DNA of 64,000 nucleotides from Larix kaempferi. Its lineage: Eukaryota > Streptophyta > Pinopsida > Pinales > Pinaceae. Below the pieces are notes generated by a model. The model worked only from the letters and a program-made list of their open reading frames with translations. It did no database searches and was not told the origin of the DNA. The stretch spans positions 55,841,501 through 55,905,500 of the forward strand of contig BSBM01000001.1 in assembly GCA_027924585.1 (NCBI GenBank). The letters run 5' to 3'. The position numbers and the translations under genes are program-made. Shown here piece after piece: positions 47,832-59,191 of this stretch; the first letter of the stretch is position 1; every line of letters starts with the position of its first letter.

Positions 47832-47883
47832 GTTTATCCAGCCAACAAATGGCACTAGAAGGAGGGAATGAACTTAAATTTTA

Positions 47884-49590
47884 ATGACTAACCAACCACA
47901 TAATACTTCTACAAACATTCAACTTAGCTCCCCTCTTAGAATTGTTGAAACACAATTTTCCCAAACTGTGTCTAGCTTAGTTGCGACCTCACAAGCCGAA
48001 TCTACCTCTACACCTTTCTTCAATGCAGTTAGAGCTATCATTGGACGAGGCACTACCAGCTCACAATTTACTCTTGACAAGATAAAGAAAGCCTTGGAGG
48101 AATCCCGACGTATTTTGACTAGAGCTTATTCTCGCGAGACAGGAATCCCCCCCACGAACTTTGACTTATCGAATAGGTCTCACCACCTAACTGATCCTGT
48201 CATAGATCCAATTGCTAAAGAAACTCTTGAACCCCTAGTTGGATCTCCTGATTATCATCTTAGTAACCTTCTTAGAGGATCAATTAAAACAAATAATTCA
48301 CGACGATTAGTGGCCTCAGGAGGATCGGATCAACCAACCTCGCCTCTTGAATCACCTTCCAACAACACTAGTGATCACGATAGTGAATCCTCCTCATATT
48401 CTGAATCTGATCAACGCATGGATGGCTTTGGGGGAGGAAATACAAATAGAAATATTTTATGGTTGTGGCGTGGTGCTATTGCAGTACCCGAACCCCAACA
48501 TAATCTACCCAAACATTTGAGAAGCTCCTACCTAAATTTGACCTAGATAATAAAGAACCCGCTAAAAACCACATCAATAAGTTCATCTTGGTCGTTCAGT
48601 CTATGAATATCCAACATGAAGACATTATATGCCACTTGTTCCCTTTGACCTTTGAAGGAAAATCCTCAGTGTGGTATTTCTCCAATACTTAGGGATCTAT
48701 AACTAACTGGGAAGATTCTAGTCAGGAATTCCTAGATAAATTTCGTGAAGATAAAACTCCTGTTGTTTTAGACTTGGAATTAACCAAAATTAAAATGGAA
48801 AACAAAGAGCGTATTAAGGATTTCAATCAAAGTTTCCTCACCTTGAAAAATAAAATACAAGTGGCATCCCAACCTCTTGAGGATATCATCATAGAAAACT
48901 ATGCATTAGACCTACCTAAATATCTTGGGATGTTTGTTAAGCAAGATGGTAAAACTACTTTGGTTGAAACTTTTGAGGAAGCGATAAAAGTAGAAAAGAA
49001 TTCCATGATGTTCGAACCTGAAAAACAATGGGGAATTTGATAATCCTTCACAAAAGAAAAATGAAACTATGTCAAGACCTAATATGGAGAAAAGAGATTC
49101 TCTGGCATTTGATGTTGAAAAATTACAACAAGCAATCAAGGCCCTTACGGATGAGATGGTTATGTTGAAACGAAAAAATGGGGATGATACCACCAATAAG
49201 GGAAATTTTAAAACATCATACCATTGATATACTTCCCCTAACACAAGGAAAAATATGCCTCCTGATATTTCAACCATTGAGGATGTCTTCAATACTATCA
49301 AGGTTGTTTATTCTCTACCAGAGACCCCACCTGACCAAGAGGTGGGGGGAAGTGAAGAAGAAGAAAAGCCTAAAACTGAAGAAGATACTCTGTAAGATAC
49401 CTCACCATTTAATTGTAATTTTTGGGATAGTTCACTTAGAAAAAATGAATCTGATAACCAAATTGTTTTCGTAAACCAACATACTTACAATACCAAGAGT
49501 AAGGGACCTGTTATTTCACAATCATTGCGAACTCCTAGGAATAACCCCCTACCTGTAAGTCAACATGTTGTTGTTACCAGACAATCCACT
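47884..49590 (+). pseudogene. Gypsy-like gag polyprotein, frameshifted and interrupted by another retrotransposon
   Basis: 47884-48546 is a 220-codon N-terminal gag part, Ser/Thr-rich ('SSYSESDQRMDGFGGG'). A frameshift near 48510 leads into the Retrotrans_gag-type domain ('KLPKFDLDNKEPAKNHINKF', 'CHLFPLTFEGKSSVWYF', 'ITNWEDSSQEFLDKF', 'IKMENKERIKDFNQSFLTL'). Text continues through stops to 'RTPRNNPLPVSQHVVVTRQS' at 49590, where the Tat-like LTR begins. No zinc knuckle, protease or RT is visible because the rest lies beyond the nested insertion, probably outside the window. Confidence 0.8.
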
Positions 49591-50513
49591 TGATCGGAGG
49601 CAAGACGGATCTCCCTAGCTCAATGCGAGTCTAGAACAAATACAACAGACTACAAACACATTTCCTAGATCTACTTAAGGATCAAGTGCTAGATGTCTTA
49701 CCTCTTTGATTCGCTATCCTTTCTCCTGAACGTTGCTCCATGTCCCACAGTCGTCAGATCTAAGCTGCAAGACCTGTCAAGACATAGAAAAGAGAAACGA
49801 GTAAAGAGCATCTATACAATAAGAGATCTATGTAAACAGTTAAGCGGGTAAACAACACAATATCATTGCATACACGAAACAATATTGGTGGAAAGCATTT
49901 GTATTACTACAAATAAAGGAGTACATGATAGAGATATAGGACTACAACCAGAGACTTAAAGTAGCAACCCTTCTCCGACCAAGCGAATTGCCATGTTCTT
50001 CCGAAGAAGTATGAGTTCTCCAAGAGGTGAGTGAAGGTGTCTTAAGAGAGATTTCCCCAGCATGTAAGTACTATAGGCTTCCTCCTAAGATAGATTTCGC
50101 CAACATGTAGATACCATATCCTTCCTCCCCTTGGTATGGGAGTGAGCCTCACTTATATAGGACTAAATGGATAAGGTATGGATATGATAGGTTGAGGAAG
50201 GGTAGGAGAGAGATAGGGGATCTTCCCAAAGAGTTAGGGGTCAAGTAATAGCTCTCCTAGAGGTCAGGGATAAGCCCCCAAATGAGCAAGCTTCGATTAG
50301 GATCTAAAATAAGTTATTTTTGCCCATTAACAGACCTCGTCGCACCTTGTAGTGGAGCAGACTGCGACGTCACATGTTGATAGTGTGCAACCTGCGACGA
50401 CCCTTTAGAACCTAACACAAATGAGTACAAACCCTACCAGGATGATTATTAGCCCAAGTATCTTCAGGGGTGTATACACTGAATCTGATGATGACTAGAT
50501 TTTGGGTGTAACA
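49591..50513 (-). mobile_element. 3' LTR of minus-strand Tat-like Gypsy (923 bp)
   Basis: On the plus strand it starts TGATCGGAGGCAAG and ends TTTGGGTGTAACA; on the element strand it is TGTTACACCC...CTCCGATCA. The element-strand flank GCTTTGGGGGGCATTC (50514-50529) is a convincing polypurine tract. The left edge cuts the gag frame of the 47884 element exactly. CCACT (49586-49590) is the expected target duplication, whose partner lies beyond the right side of the window. The matching 5' LTR is not in the window. Confidence 0.75.
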
Positions 50514-50529
50514 GAATGCCCCCCAAAGC

Positions 50530-53333
50530 ATGAAGCTGTTAAGGATGTATAGGTGAAATGATTTGATAGAAATAATGGAAAAAGACTTGTTGGATGAAGG
50601 ACACTGTTGCAGTACAACTGACTCTGAACTGACAATCTCATATGAAGTACAACATGGCTGCTGACCAATACATTGCAAATCCATGGTAGTAATGACTGAC
50701 TAAACACAATCATGGCTACTAGACACAAGCGTAGATCCATGATGAGATGATAACACAGCCACGACCAATACAAAAGTGGATCCGTGTAATATGAGTCAAT
50801 ACAAACTCCATCGCAACCTGGGTAAAAATGACTCCCCAGGGTCTTCAAGCTGACCCCACAATGATACGAATCTATCCACATGATTACAAATGTCTTGACG
50901 TCGAACATGGTAGAAACCACTTGATTACCGGTCATTGATGTAAACCATTAACAAGTGCGAGGGAGATCACCATTAATGTCAATGATTCCCAAGCTATCAC
51001 AGTACATATCATCAAGCGTGAATAAATGAGTTGATGTCGAACGCAAGATGAAATCTTTCAATCAAGAGTCAATGATGTAAACTCCTGATGAAAGCGAGGT
51101 AACCTACCATTGAGGCATGCAGGGCCAAGGTACTTGGTTGGTTTCTAGATTCAATCCTTGGATGATGAGTTGAATTCGACAAGGATGAACCCATCGAAGG
51201 AGGGCCATGATGAATCCCCCATCAATCGACACCAAAAATGACAAAAGATGTGTAGAGTGGATCGGATGGTACAGTAACATGTGAGACTAACTCAAAGTAA
51301 CAACGGCATGATGACGTGTGTACAGACTGCAACTGATAGATGGTGAATGTGTTCTTGAACATGGGCATGGCATGACTTGGCAGTGTTGACATAATGAGAA
51401 TGACACAAAATTCTAATGCAACTAATGATGGAAGCTTTCTCTAAATGACTCAGAGGAGTAATAGGATTCAGAAAGTAAGTGGGGACTCATAGACAAACAG
51501 ATGACCCAAGTACTGTATGCAAATGCAGATGAGTGCCATGTTCAAGAATGACTATATACTGCCACTAAGGTATGTAACACAAACACTTTCCTTTCTCCCC
51601 ATCATGAATGATGAGTGCCTCATGTGTTTTTTACAAGCTTGATGAGGGTAACCAGATGCTCGGTATAGCTCATCTCATAGATGAGTCCAATCCCAAATAT
51701 TTTCCGAACCTGGGATAGGAGGGGTTCATCCCATGATGGGCCCTTTAATGTGAAAATTTAATGAGTCCATAGAAGGTAAACTCGGTTGTCATTTCATATT
51801 TAGAGAGTCTGAAAAGAACTAAAGAAGACTCCAACGGTCCTTTTTCGTAAAGTTATCCTCATTGCCCAAAAAAGGGTAAAACAATGCGGGAGAGGACTCT
51901 TCCAGTCATGATTGGCTGGAGTATTCCTTTTTCGTAATTAGTGCCCCCTGGTCTGAAAAAGGGGTAAACTATCACCGGGAAGATGACCATTCAAATACTT
52001 TAACAAGCGTGAATGTGACAAGTTCACTTGGCGATCTTTTCAATTTTAGGGAGTCTGAAAAGAGCTTAACTATGAACTCCGGGGGGTGTCCTTTTCCGTG
52101 GAATTTTAACGAGCCCGAAAAAGTGATAAATCATAACTCGGTACTTGTTCTCATGGTTGGGTGAGTATGAGAACAAACAAAGAGTAAACTCACCCTCATG
52201 CAATAATTATGACTTAACCAAAAATAATAATGACAAAACATTTAAAGGGGTGTTCGTACCTGTAGTTACCGTTGGTAATGCGAGAAACGGCACTAAAAGA
52301 CTTTTACGACTCATGTACACTAGAAAAAGTGTCAAATAGCCCCAAATATAATGACAAACGGTCGAAACTATAGTAAATGGCCCAAAAGCATCAAAATATT
52401 TAAAAAGGAATATTCCATTCTATTTATAAATAGAAATATGGGCCAAAAATAGAAACATTGTTCAAATTGCCAATTTGGAGCCAAAACATCCTGTGCCGAT
52501 TTCTGGAGCTACGATCCACCATTTCACCAGCCGTCCAGACCAGGTAGGCCTAAATCTCAGCCAACAAATTATGGTCGAGGACTTTCCATATGGTGGCACG
52601 GACTTTCGAGAGGATCCCGACTTAGTGCTGTCAGAAGGTGCAGCATGGGGTGATATTGGTAAGAACAAAACCCTTGTATTTTTAGTTTTGTATATTATAT
52701 CATTTTTTTTATGTAGTGCTGACAAGTATGCAATATATGTGTGCAGATGAGGGCTCCGTGTGACTAGTAGGTCTCTCCCTTCTGGCGAGGAGAGACAGAG
52801 GCGGGGAGGCAGTGGTTCCTGCAGGTGCTCATGCTGCCATTGAGGAGATGGAGGAGGTGTACCGGAACCTGTCCCAACTGACCGTGGAGATACCCGAGCC
52901 AACTATTGATGACCTATTGAGGACCATGTAGAGATTTGGAGTTGGAGCGTCCGTGTGCTTCAACTCCTTACTCCACAAGGTGGCTCGTACTGTAGACTGC
53001 TTTCTCACCCAGCGTTAGAGAGCTGTTAGAGCTAGGGGTGTACGGGTCAGGCATCCAGCTTGATTGCACTTTTATACTTGTAGTGAGAGCTTAGAGGCCT
53101 CAAATTTTGTACTTACTAAAAGCTATGGTGCTTCAGATTTTGTAGAGACTCACTGAAAGCCATCGTGCTTCAGATTTGTACCCGCACTACTTTTGAGGGA
53201 TTTATATATATATACATTATCGACGATTTATACATTATGTGTTCTTCAAATGATTAGTGATGTGATCTTGTTCATATGTTTGCTTCTGTACATTATATTT
53301 ACATGTTGTGAATGCTTTTACATATTATGAGTA
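50530..53333 (-). other. Long 3' untranslated region of the Tat-like Gypsy
   Basis: Between the last pol domain (53334) and the 3' LTR lie 2.8 kb with no sense-strand coding. 51750-52140 contains three or more degenerate copies of a motif ('gagtctgaaaaga', 'ggtcctttttcgtaa', 'cccaaaaaagggtaaa') at intervals of roughly 85-160 bp. Tat/Ogre elements are known for long repeat-bearing 3' regions. An antisense ORF sits at 52475-53063. Confidence 0.6.
52475..53063 (+). pseudogene. Antisense additional ORF (aORF-like) with an intron, inside the Tat-like element
   Basis: On the strand opposite to pol, exon 1 (from about 52475, no ATG seen) encodes 'SRPDQVGLNLSQQIMVEDFP' and 'DFREDPDLVLSEGAAWGD'. A GT-AG intron at 52659-52746 (88 nt, donor GTAAG, acceptor TGTGCAG after a T-rich stretch) joins it in phase to exon 2. 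Exon 2 reads 'GGEAVVPAGAHAAIEEMEEV', 'LSQLTVEIPEPTIDDLLRTM' and 'CFNSLLHKVARTVDCFL' and ends at TGA 53061-53063. Three internal stops in exon 2 (TGA near 52762, TAG near 52927 and near 53017) show decay. Antisense ORFs between pol and the 3' LTR are described for some plant Tat-lineage elements; their function is unknown. The 5' end may lie in an earlier exon. Confidence 0.5.
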
Positions 53334-53746
53334 TTATGTGTGTGCGATGAACCAATCCAAAATGAAGTTGGCCATCAAGTCAGCAACTGTGTTTGACTCT
53401 TGTGGAATGTGTAGGTATTGAACATATTCAAATGACCTTTCCAGGAGGCGTACTCGTCTGAAGAGATAGAGTAAGATGGGATCACGGATGGCGTATATCC
53501 AGTTCATATGGGAAACCACTAATTGAGAATCCATGTGGATGACAATGTGGTTCATACCCAAGGAAATGGCATTAGCTAGGGTTCCGATTACTGCCTGATA
53601 TTCTGCGGCATTGTTGGTCGCGAACCCTAGGCAACTTCCTCCCTAGCTAATGAGCTCACCTATTGGGGAATATAGTACCCAGGCTACCAAAGCAAGATTA
53701 CGAGTATGCCGGCTGGTGCCGTCCACGAATCCATAGCACATTGCCA
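53334..53746 (-). pseudogene. Additional RNase H domain downstream of integrase
   Basis: The minus frame from about 53746 to 53334 reads 'YGFVDGTSRHTRNLALVAWV', 'CLGFATNNAAEYQAVIGTL', 'NHIVIHMDSQLVVSHMNW', 'FEYVQYLHIPQESNTVADLM' and ends 'FILDWFIAHT'. All four RNase H acids (D in FVDGTS, E in AAEYQ, D in HMDSQ, D in VADLM) are present. This matches the archaeal/plant-type second RNase H of Tat-lineage Gypsy elements. One TAG at 53643-53645 interrupts it. It lies after integrase in the order of translation, separated by about 140 bp. Confidence 0.75.
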
Positions 53747-53883
53747 TCTACACACGCAGACAGAACATGGTATGAGAAGCGAAAACAAGATCAAAAGACC
53801 CTAAAAAAGAAATGCATCACACCACACAAAAACACAAAAACATGCCATGTACAGTATATACAAGCAAGTCTATGCATGAGAGA

Positions 53884-55060
53884 TCAAGCATAGTATCTCT
53901 TCAGGTAAAGCCCATTGCAGGGTTCACCCAAAGAGATTCCATCGTAATCTTCAAGCTCGTAAGCACCTTTTTCCAACACACGTTTTATAATGTAAGGTCC
54001 ATGCCACATGGACTCGAACTTCCCTGCTCCTAGCTTATCGTGCTTCTGGTCATAAGTGAGGACCAGATCACCCTCGTTAAATATACGAGGTTCGACTGGC
54101 TTATCGTATTGGGCCTTGATGCATTTCTTATGTGCTTCATTAGCAAGAGAGGCATCTCGGCGAGACTCATCAAGTTTTGCTAAGTGCAAGAGACGTTCTT
54201 CCTCAGTAGTAGTGTTAGGAAGAAGTTCGATCACGAGCTGTAAAGACGGGATTTCTCACTCTATCGGTAAGACAACCTCCAATCCATGTACCAATTGGAA
54301 GGGAGTGAAGCCTATGGTGGTTTTAATGGTAGTTCGGTAGGCCATAATGCTGAAAAGAGCATATTATGCCAATTGGACTTTTGTGTCCCTACCATCCTCT
54401 GGATCATAGTTTTCAAGACCTTGTTAATGGCCTCGACCTATCCATTGGATTGCGGGTAGTAGGGTGTTGAATTTTCATGGCAAAAACCCAACCTGTCGCT
54501 TAATTCATCAACCATATGGTTATGAAAGTGAGAACCATGAATGGTAACTATGGCTTATGGAACTCCAAACTGTGCTATTACATGATTGAACATGAAGATT
54601 GTGGCGGTTTTTCCATTATTCTTGTATGTAGGCATAGCTTCGGCCCACTTTGTGAAGTAATCCACAGCTACAATGATGTAACTATGCCCCCCGTCCGAGG
54701 TAGGATTACAGTGCATAAAATCGATGCCCCATTTCGCAAATGGGCCAACGACAATAACCGGATGTAGTGGGGAAGGATGAGTGCGCTTCTTCGTATGGAA
54801 GTGTTGGCAAGGAGGACATTTTTTGATTGCTTCGATACAATATTTGAAGATAGTAGGACAGTAATATCCTACATGCAAAATATTCTGGGTTGTAGCCATC
54901 CCAGAGATATGACCGCCACATGCCCCAGCGTGACAGTCATTCAGAATGCGTTCAGCCTCATCGTGAGTGAGACAATGTCGAAGAATTGAATGGACGCCAC
55001 GGCGATACAAAGTATCATTGATGATTCAATAATACTTTGCATGGTGACGAATATAATGAT
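53884..55060 (-). pseudogene. Tat-like Gypsy integrase
   Basis: 55010-54555 carries the H2C2 zinc-binding entry ('NDCHAGACGGHISG', 'KKCPPCQHF') and the first catalytic Asp region ('KWGIDFMHCNPTSDGGHSYI', 'VAVDYFTKWAEAMP'). Text resumes after a stop with 'AIVTIHGSHFHNHM' where 'xIVTDxGSxF' is expected, so the second catalytic Asp is Ile. Then comes 'STPYYPQSNG-stop-VEAINK', which keeps the Glu. 54234-53884 is the C-terminal part ('LAKLDESRRDASLANEAHKK', 'GDLVLTYDQKHDKLGAGKFE', 'MWHGPYIIKRVLEKGAYEL'). With the Asp lost and stops present, this copy cannot integrate. Confidence 0.88.
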
Positions 55061-55099
55061 GGTCATTGCGAGAAAGTTGAGGATTGAAGCGTTGGTTTT

Positions 55100-56470
55100 G
55101 AAGATATAACAGGATATCTCCATACCACGGATCAATCGTACTGATGAGAAACAATGATTCATCCAGAAAGGAGTCATTGTGCTAAACTTCTGCATCAGAA
55201 CGAGGAAGGTCGCAAATGAGCTCGGCAAACACCAAAGACTTCTTAGACTTAGTTTTCTTGAAAAGAAGATCAAATTCTTGCAGTATCACAATCTAGCGTG
55301 AATACTTGCCCCCAAGCACTTGACGTGTCAGTATGTGGTACATGGGGTTCGAGTTGACGATGATGGTGGTTATGCAGAGCAAGATGTAGTGATAGAAATT
55401 TTGGACGGCAATGACTGCCGCGAAAGCAAGTTTTTCGATATGTGAATATCTAGTTTCAGCGTCAACTAGACCCTTACTTGCATAGTATATCACATGTTCC
55501 TGGGTGTTTTGATTTTCCTGTACCAAAACCATGGCAATAGTGGTAGCAGAAGCAACAAGATATAAGATGTAATCTCGATAATAATTAGGCAGTTGGAGTA
55601 CGGGGGCATGCGTGATGGCATGTTTTGATACTATCAAAGGATTTTTGAGCTTTGTCATCCCAAATGAACGAGACGTCCTTCTTGAGCAGTCTCATACACA
55701 ACAAGTTTTCTCCACGAAATTGCAAACAAAACGTCTTAAGTAAGTCACCTTCCCTTGGAGACTTTGAAGTTCCGTAACATCAGTCAGAGGTGGTAGGTTG
55801 ATGATGGCCTCCACCTTTAAGGGATCAATGCAGATCCCATCCTTTGAAATGATAAATCCTAAGAGGCATCTGGACTCAATGCAAAAGATAAACTTATGAG
55901 GATTCAAACGAATATTGTACCATCTGCATCTGAGGAAAATGGCCATCAGATGATCAATGTGGAACTCGTGCTGCTTTGAATGAGCAGGGAGATCGTCCAA
56001 GTATGGTTCCACAAAGTCCTTAATATCATGGAAGGCATACGACATAGCCTGCTGAAATGTGGCGCCAACATTTTTAAGGCCAAATGGGAGCTTGTGATAA
56101 GCGAATGTACCCCATGGGTAGATGAAAGCCGTCTTATGTTGGTCGGTCGGGTTGATCTCAATTTGGTTGTAACCAGAAAAGACATCCATGAATAAGAAGA
56201 TGACGCTTCTGGCACAGTTGTTGTTAATCTGGTCGATGAAGGGGGTCGGGTAGTTGTCTTTTGGACAAGCCCGATTAAGGTCCCGATAATCAACACAGAC
56301 ACGAATAGTGCCCTGTTTTTTGTTCACAGGAATAACATTTGAGACCCAATCCGTCAATGGGACAGGATAAATAAAGCCACCCTTTAAGAGCTTTTCAATT
56401 TCTACCTTTATTGCCATAGTCTTCCGGGGGTGTACCGGTCGCAACTTTTGACGTACAAGTTTGATGTCGG
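55100..56470 (-). pseudogene. Tat-like Gypsy reverse transcriptase and RNase H
   Basis: 56444-55692 encodes RT: 'VEIEKLLKGGFIYPVPLTDW', 'IRVCVDYRDLNRACPKDNYP', 'FMDVFSGYNQIEINPTDQHK', 'HKLPFGLKNVGATFQQAM', 'VEPYLDDLPAHSKQHEFHI' (Y-L-D-D intact) and 'LLGFIISKDGICIDPLKVEA'. 55658-55293 is the RNase H domain ('YYASKGLVDAETRYSHIEKL', 'NPMYHILTRQVLGGKYSRW'-type region). Between 55293 and 55030 a connecting segment with a stop leads into integrase. Few frameshifts remain in the RT; the domain is close to full length. Confidence 0.92.
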
Positions 56471-56639
56471 GCTAGGTTTTTATTTTGTGAGTAATAATTG
56501 TGGGGTCTATTCTAGGCATCTACTCATAGGAACAAGCAAATACATCTCTAAATTTCTTGAACAAGGCCGTGGTAACATCGATTTCTTCAGGGGAACACTT
56601 CTGGCCTATGCGAATGTGTTCCACTATACCAAGTTTCAC

Positions 56640-57188
56640 CTAGATGTCTACCGGGATGGTTGGCTCAATGTTGGCCAAGTTGTCCTCCGTGTCTGTAAGA
56701 CATGTAAGAATGGGGGAACGAGGGGATGGGTAGATATTTGGTGAAAAGAGGGTATGGATGTTGTTCTCTATGTATTCCAAACGAGGAAGAAAAGATGACC
56801 TATAATGGGGATCATCCCATGGACTATCATCAACATTCATTACTTCCATGATGGACTCGTCCAAATGAAAATTCTGAAGTAAGAGATCAGGTAGAGAGGA
56901 CGTCCATCGTAGAGAACAAGATGGGGAGGCCATGATTAAATGGTCCTCTGATGATGATTGGATAGCCTCACAAATGTGTTCAGCGGGTGAAAGAGGCATC
57001 ATATCTCCAAACAGGGGTGTTGTGGCTTCATCTGGTACAAGCCAAGCATCATTCGAGTGAGATAAAATCTCAGTGGAGATCATGTTCACCGTAGCAACAT
57101 GATTAGGGGGGTCCGCGGCTAGAAAAATGCCCATGAGAGATGAATCTTTCAAAAGGCCAACCCCTACACTCTCATACTGTTTTGACAT
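56640..57188 (-). pseudogene. Pol linker between protease and RT of Tat-like Gypsy
   Basis: 182 open codons, acidic and Ser/Pro-rich ('EHICEAIQSSSEDHLIM', 'MNVDDSPWDDPHYRSSFL', 'LTDTEDNLANIEP'). No catalytic motif. Its position between the protease frame (ending 57164) and RT is normal for this lineage, where a long variable spacer precedes RT. The frame differs from the protease frame by a short overlap, probably a frameshift. Confidence 0.6.
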
Positions 57189-57808
57189 CTGTCCAATGGA
57201 AGGAACATGGTCACCAGGATGAGTAGTGGCGCCGGTGTACGAAAATCTAACTGGTCGATATTAACAATTTGTCCTAGGTGAGGGAATTGTACTATGCGGA
57301 AGACTGAAGAGGCTACCGCTTGCATGGTGTAAAAGCAATTGCAACCAAGCAAGAGATTATAATCTAATGGGGCCGAGACCACTTCCACATTAATGGTTAC
57401 AGTATTTCCTCCCAACTCAACTGCAAGAGCTTGTAAGAGCCCATGAGGTTGAAAGTCATGCTCATTGAATGATTTCAACGTGGTAGGAAAACGATTCAAT
57501 TCAGGGGAGCCAATGGCTCTCCAACAGGCGATCGACATGACAGAAGTGGAGGCACCTTCATCTAGAAGAGTGCGATGGATAATCTTCCCAGAAACGTTCA
57601 CAGAAACTTGGAATGTGAGCTGGTGTGAGAGCCTCGACTTAAGGTTGTCAAGTCGAAACATGATGGTATTCGAGAAATCTGGGTTGACTGCACCAATGGC
57701 TGCAAGGAGAGTTTTGCTTTGATTAGGACAATTCTGCAAAACTTCCAGGGTGGACATGGCACAAGGAGCTTGGGCCAAGTCCTCTACGATATTGTAATTG
57801 TGTGTCAC
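57164..57808 (-). pseudogene. Tat-like Gypsy retropepsin (aspartic protease)
   Basis: The frame contains 'RTLLDEGASTSVMSIACWRA', the D-x-G-A-S-type active-site loop (Asp then E-G-A-S), and 'APLDYNLLLGCNCFYTMQAV', the 'DYNLLLG' hydrophobic-Gly motif of retropepsins of this lineage. 'NVSGKIIHRTLL' precedes the active site. The open frame is long and uninterrupted for 214 codons. It follows gag after a spacer with a few stops (57836-58087 keeps acidic text). Confidence 0.85.
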
Positions 57809-58090
57809 TCGAGCATTAGGATTGAAAACAACTTTTCAAATCGTACTCTTGGGCGGACTCAATATCGAATCTAAAGAGGGTCTCTCTATGGTGAGAGAGG
57901 TCGATGGTATAGTGACATTAGTTAATGAGTCAGAATCTTTTCCAGTATTACTTTCAGCGGGTTCCTTCGAAGGGACTGGTTCATAAGATCGCGAGCAAGT
58001 AGTCAAATTGATCGCTTCATTATGCAACATGAGAACATGCACGATATTGGATGGTTCCCCTTGGGCTGGGGGGGTTTGAGCAATCATCTG

Positions 58091-59090
58091 CTAGTTTTGA
58101 GCAGGAAACGGATCGTTGAGGACTGCGGGAGTCGGTTTACCCTTAAGAAAATTTTGCACTTTGACTCTATGGGGACACTTTTTTGAGAAATGGTCTTCTC
58201 CACATAGTAGACAAGGATACTTTAGTTTGCTTTTCTGCTTAGTATCGTCAGGAGTGCTGTTTGGTTCCTGCTTGGCAGAATAATTTTTGGGTTTCCCCTT
58301 GTTCTTCTTTTTGCCGTTAAACTTCTGATATGAAGCTGATTGAACAGAATTCACCTCTTCAGTTACAGCAGGAGGGGTTGACGTGGTGGTGTTGTGTCCA
58401 GCTTGAGCCGGGTTGGATGATCCAACAATGCTAATATCAGGCTGGGTGTTAAGGGAACCAATGATCCCATCAGTTTGGGGTCCCTTATGTGGTTTTGTGG
58501 GATCGTGAACATCCCAGGGTGCGTCAGCAAAAATATTGAACAAAGTGCCAGACTAAGTGTAGACCAGGTCTAACAGATGGGCACTCGCAATGGCTTGTTC
58601 TTCGGTGACAACACCTCGCATGGCAACATCTTTTGCTATGGTGGGAATGAGCGATTTTGTAAACCTGTCTGCTAGGAGCTGATCTGGAATAAGAGCTTTA
58701 ATGAGACGTTGTCTCCTTTGCCACTCATGGATATGATCCAAAATGTGAGTGGCGGTATTTTGATGGAGAGAGGTTAAAAGCTCAGTACCAGTCTCATACC
58801 ATATAGGCAGCTGGAAGTGTGTCAAAAAGTTCATAGTAAGAGAGCCAAAGTTAGGAAAAGAGTGTGGTGGCAACTCGATGTACCACTTGGCAGCCAAGCC
58901 GGTGAGAGTCCTTTGAAACAATCTAAGACGAATTGAATCATCCATTAAGGAATTAGATGAACACCATAAGTGGTATGTCATCACGTGGTTCTTGGGGTCT
59001 TCACCCGGCTTACCGTCAAACTTGGGGATATTAGACGGAAGTTTCACCGGAATCGGTGGCCAGTTAGATCCATGATAAATAGGATCGTTG
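58091..59090 (-). pseudogene. Tat-like Gypsy gag: capsid-like domain and zinc knuckle
   Basis: 59047-58553 carries the Retrotrans_gag domain ('IPKFDGKPGEDPKNHVMTYH', 'FQRTLTGLAAKWYIELPPHS', 'LTMNFLTHFQLPIW', 'HILDHIHEWQRRQRLIKAL'). After one TAG it continues at 58543-58091 with a basic linker ('KFNGKKKNKGKPKNYS') and a CCHC zinc knuckle, C-L-L-C-G-E-D-H-F-S-K-K-C. This part is typical of nucleocapsid. Only one stop separates the two halves. Confidence 0.9.
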
Positions 59091-59191
59091 GTTAACTAGG
59101 ATAGGTCGGGTAAGTCCAGAGTAGCCAAAAAGGGCAGCTGGAGGTTAGGTTGCACGTATTGATAATACGGATAAGGCGTGTAAGGACTAAA

